From assembly GCA_050013795.1 (NCBI GenBank), contig JBEKEO010000071.1:1-13520 (forward strand): a stretch of DNA of 13,520 nt, written 5' to 3'. The notes beneath the pieces were generated by a model. The model had not been told where the DNA came from. It was given only the letters and a program-made list of their open reading frames with translations, and ran no database searches. The stretch's first letter is position 1. Every line of letters begins with the position of its first letter. Made by a program: the position numbers and the translations under genes. This DNA comes from CAWHOW01 sp050013795 (GTDB lineage: Bacteria; Bacteroidota; Bacteroidia; Bacteroidales; CG2-30-32-10). Shown here piece after piece: positions 12,877 through 13,520 of the stretch.

Positions 12877-13520
12877 TTAAGTACTTAAGGCACTTCTTAA
12901 GTCTATTTCAATCTTCACCATAGTTCCCTGTCCTGCTTTGCTGCTGAACTCGTATGTGCCCTGCAACGATTTCACTCTATTGATGATATTATTAAGTCCC
13001 ATGCCCCTGTTAGGATTACTTAAGGTTTTAGCCACATCGAAGCCCTTACCGTCATCGGTAAACAAAATGGAAAGCAGCTTATTTTCCTCGCCGAAAGTTA
13101 TGGCAATATTCTTTGCCGAAGCATGCTTTATTGAGTTATTGATAAGTTCCATCAGCACCCTGTAAAGCGTTATCTCCAAAGTGGCATCATACCTCCGGGT
13201 TTCGTCCTTAGTATTAAAAGAGATGTTAACAGATTTTGCCACATTAAGCTTTTCGCAAAACGAATGCAATGCTTTAACCAGTCCATAGTCGCTGATAACG
13301 CCGGGCATAAGGTTGTTGGCAATGGTGCGTGTACTCGAAACGGCATCATCAATCAGTTCGTTGGTGTATTTAAGCATTTCCTTTTTTTCGGCCTCAGCCG
13401 TATCAGCCGATTGCAGTTCATTCACATAAAGCTTCACGCTCGAAAGCAAAGGGCCTAAACCGTCGTGAAGGTCTTTGGCAACACGCTTGCGTTCCTTTTC
13501 TTCGGCTTCAATAATACTGG
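12877..13520 (-). CDS. Histidine kinase C-terminal part, HisKA_3 + HATPase (N-terminus outside window)
   Basis: The frame is open across the right edge, so only the last 214 complete codons are visible. It begins in the dimerisation helix EAEEKERKRVAKDLHDGLGP, the HisKA_3 signature, with the phosphoacceptor His encoded at 13467-13465. The ATPase domain follows, with N box ELINNSIKHA, G1 box DDGKGFD and G2 box NRGMGLNNI, then GQGTMVKIEI. This is the NarX/DesK-like kinase family that partners LuxR-type response regulators, such as the one about 2.7 kb away on the same strand. The sensor part is not visible, so the signal and membrane topology are unknown. A TTG at 13449 is not a real start, since the phosphorylation site lies upstream of it. 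Confidence 0.93.
   Translation of the reverse strand, partial: SIIEAEEKERKRVAKDLHDGLGPLLSSVKLYVNELQSADTAEAEKKEMLKYTNELIDDAVSSTRTIANNLMPGVISDYGLVKALHSFCEKLNVAKSVNISFNTKDETRRYDATLEITLYRVLMELINNSIKHASAKNIAITFGEENKLLSILFTDDGKGFDVAKTLSNPNRGMGLNNIINRVKSLQGTYEFSSKAGQGTMVKIEIDLRSALST

Noticed and set aside
12877..12888. 12-bp palindrome TTAAGTACTTAA
   Set aside because: It is the last codons and stop of the histidine kinase gene. The palindrome is AT-rich and may be coincidental, with no T-tract after it.

Overview
The window looks like chromosomal DNA from a Bacteroidota (Bacteroidetes) bacterium, probably an uncultured or little-studied member of the Bacteroidia. The reasons are the AT-rich sequence, two secreted proteins with C-terminal type IX secretion (T9SS type A) sorting domains, a DUF1573 protein, several Bacteroidota-style lipoproteins, and possible promoters with the TAnnTTTG -7 box of this phylum. 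I see no insertion sequence, integrase, phage gene, tRNA, rRNA or CRISPR array.

Ten protein genes are supported, nine of them on the minus strand. In the direction of minus-strand transcription (right to left) they are: a histidine kinase cut by the right edge; a small lipoprotein; a 595-residue T9SS cargo with two carboxypeptidase-regulatory-like modules; a strong terminator; a NarL/FixJ response regulator; a secreted GH114/TM1410-like TIM-barrel protein with a T9SS tail; an M13 metallopeptidase lipoprotein; then, past a lone plus-strand DUF4190 lipoprotein gene, a threonine-rich DUF1573 protein; a second strong terminator; a class I aminotransferase; and a very large envelope protein cut by the left edge. 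That last protein joins a gluzincin-type protease domain (HEYRH plus a downstream WFMEG), a TolB-like propeller and an outer-membrane beta-barrel. Its frame is open from 2790 to 1, but it has no ATG, GTG or TTG where the start should be.

Most of the products act in or beyond the envelope: two unrelated zinc proteases, two T9SS cargos, and lipoproteins. The histidine kinase and response regulator are of matching types (HisKA_3 and LuxR-type), but two surface-protein genes lie between them. An envelope- or nutrient-responsive module is possible but is inference only. The aminotransferase is the only clear cytoplasmic metabolic enzyme.

The sequence decides two gene starts. Long frames upstream of the aminotransferase and the response regulator run through rho-independent terminator hairpins, so the internal ATGs at 4137 and 10189 are the better starts. 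The items most worth a second look are the protease-propeller-barrel protein and its missing start codon, the lipoprotein carrying a DUF4190 membrane domain, and the unrecognised N-terminal domain of the 595-residue T9SS cargo.
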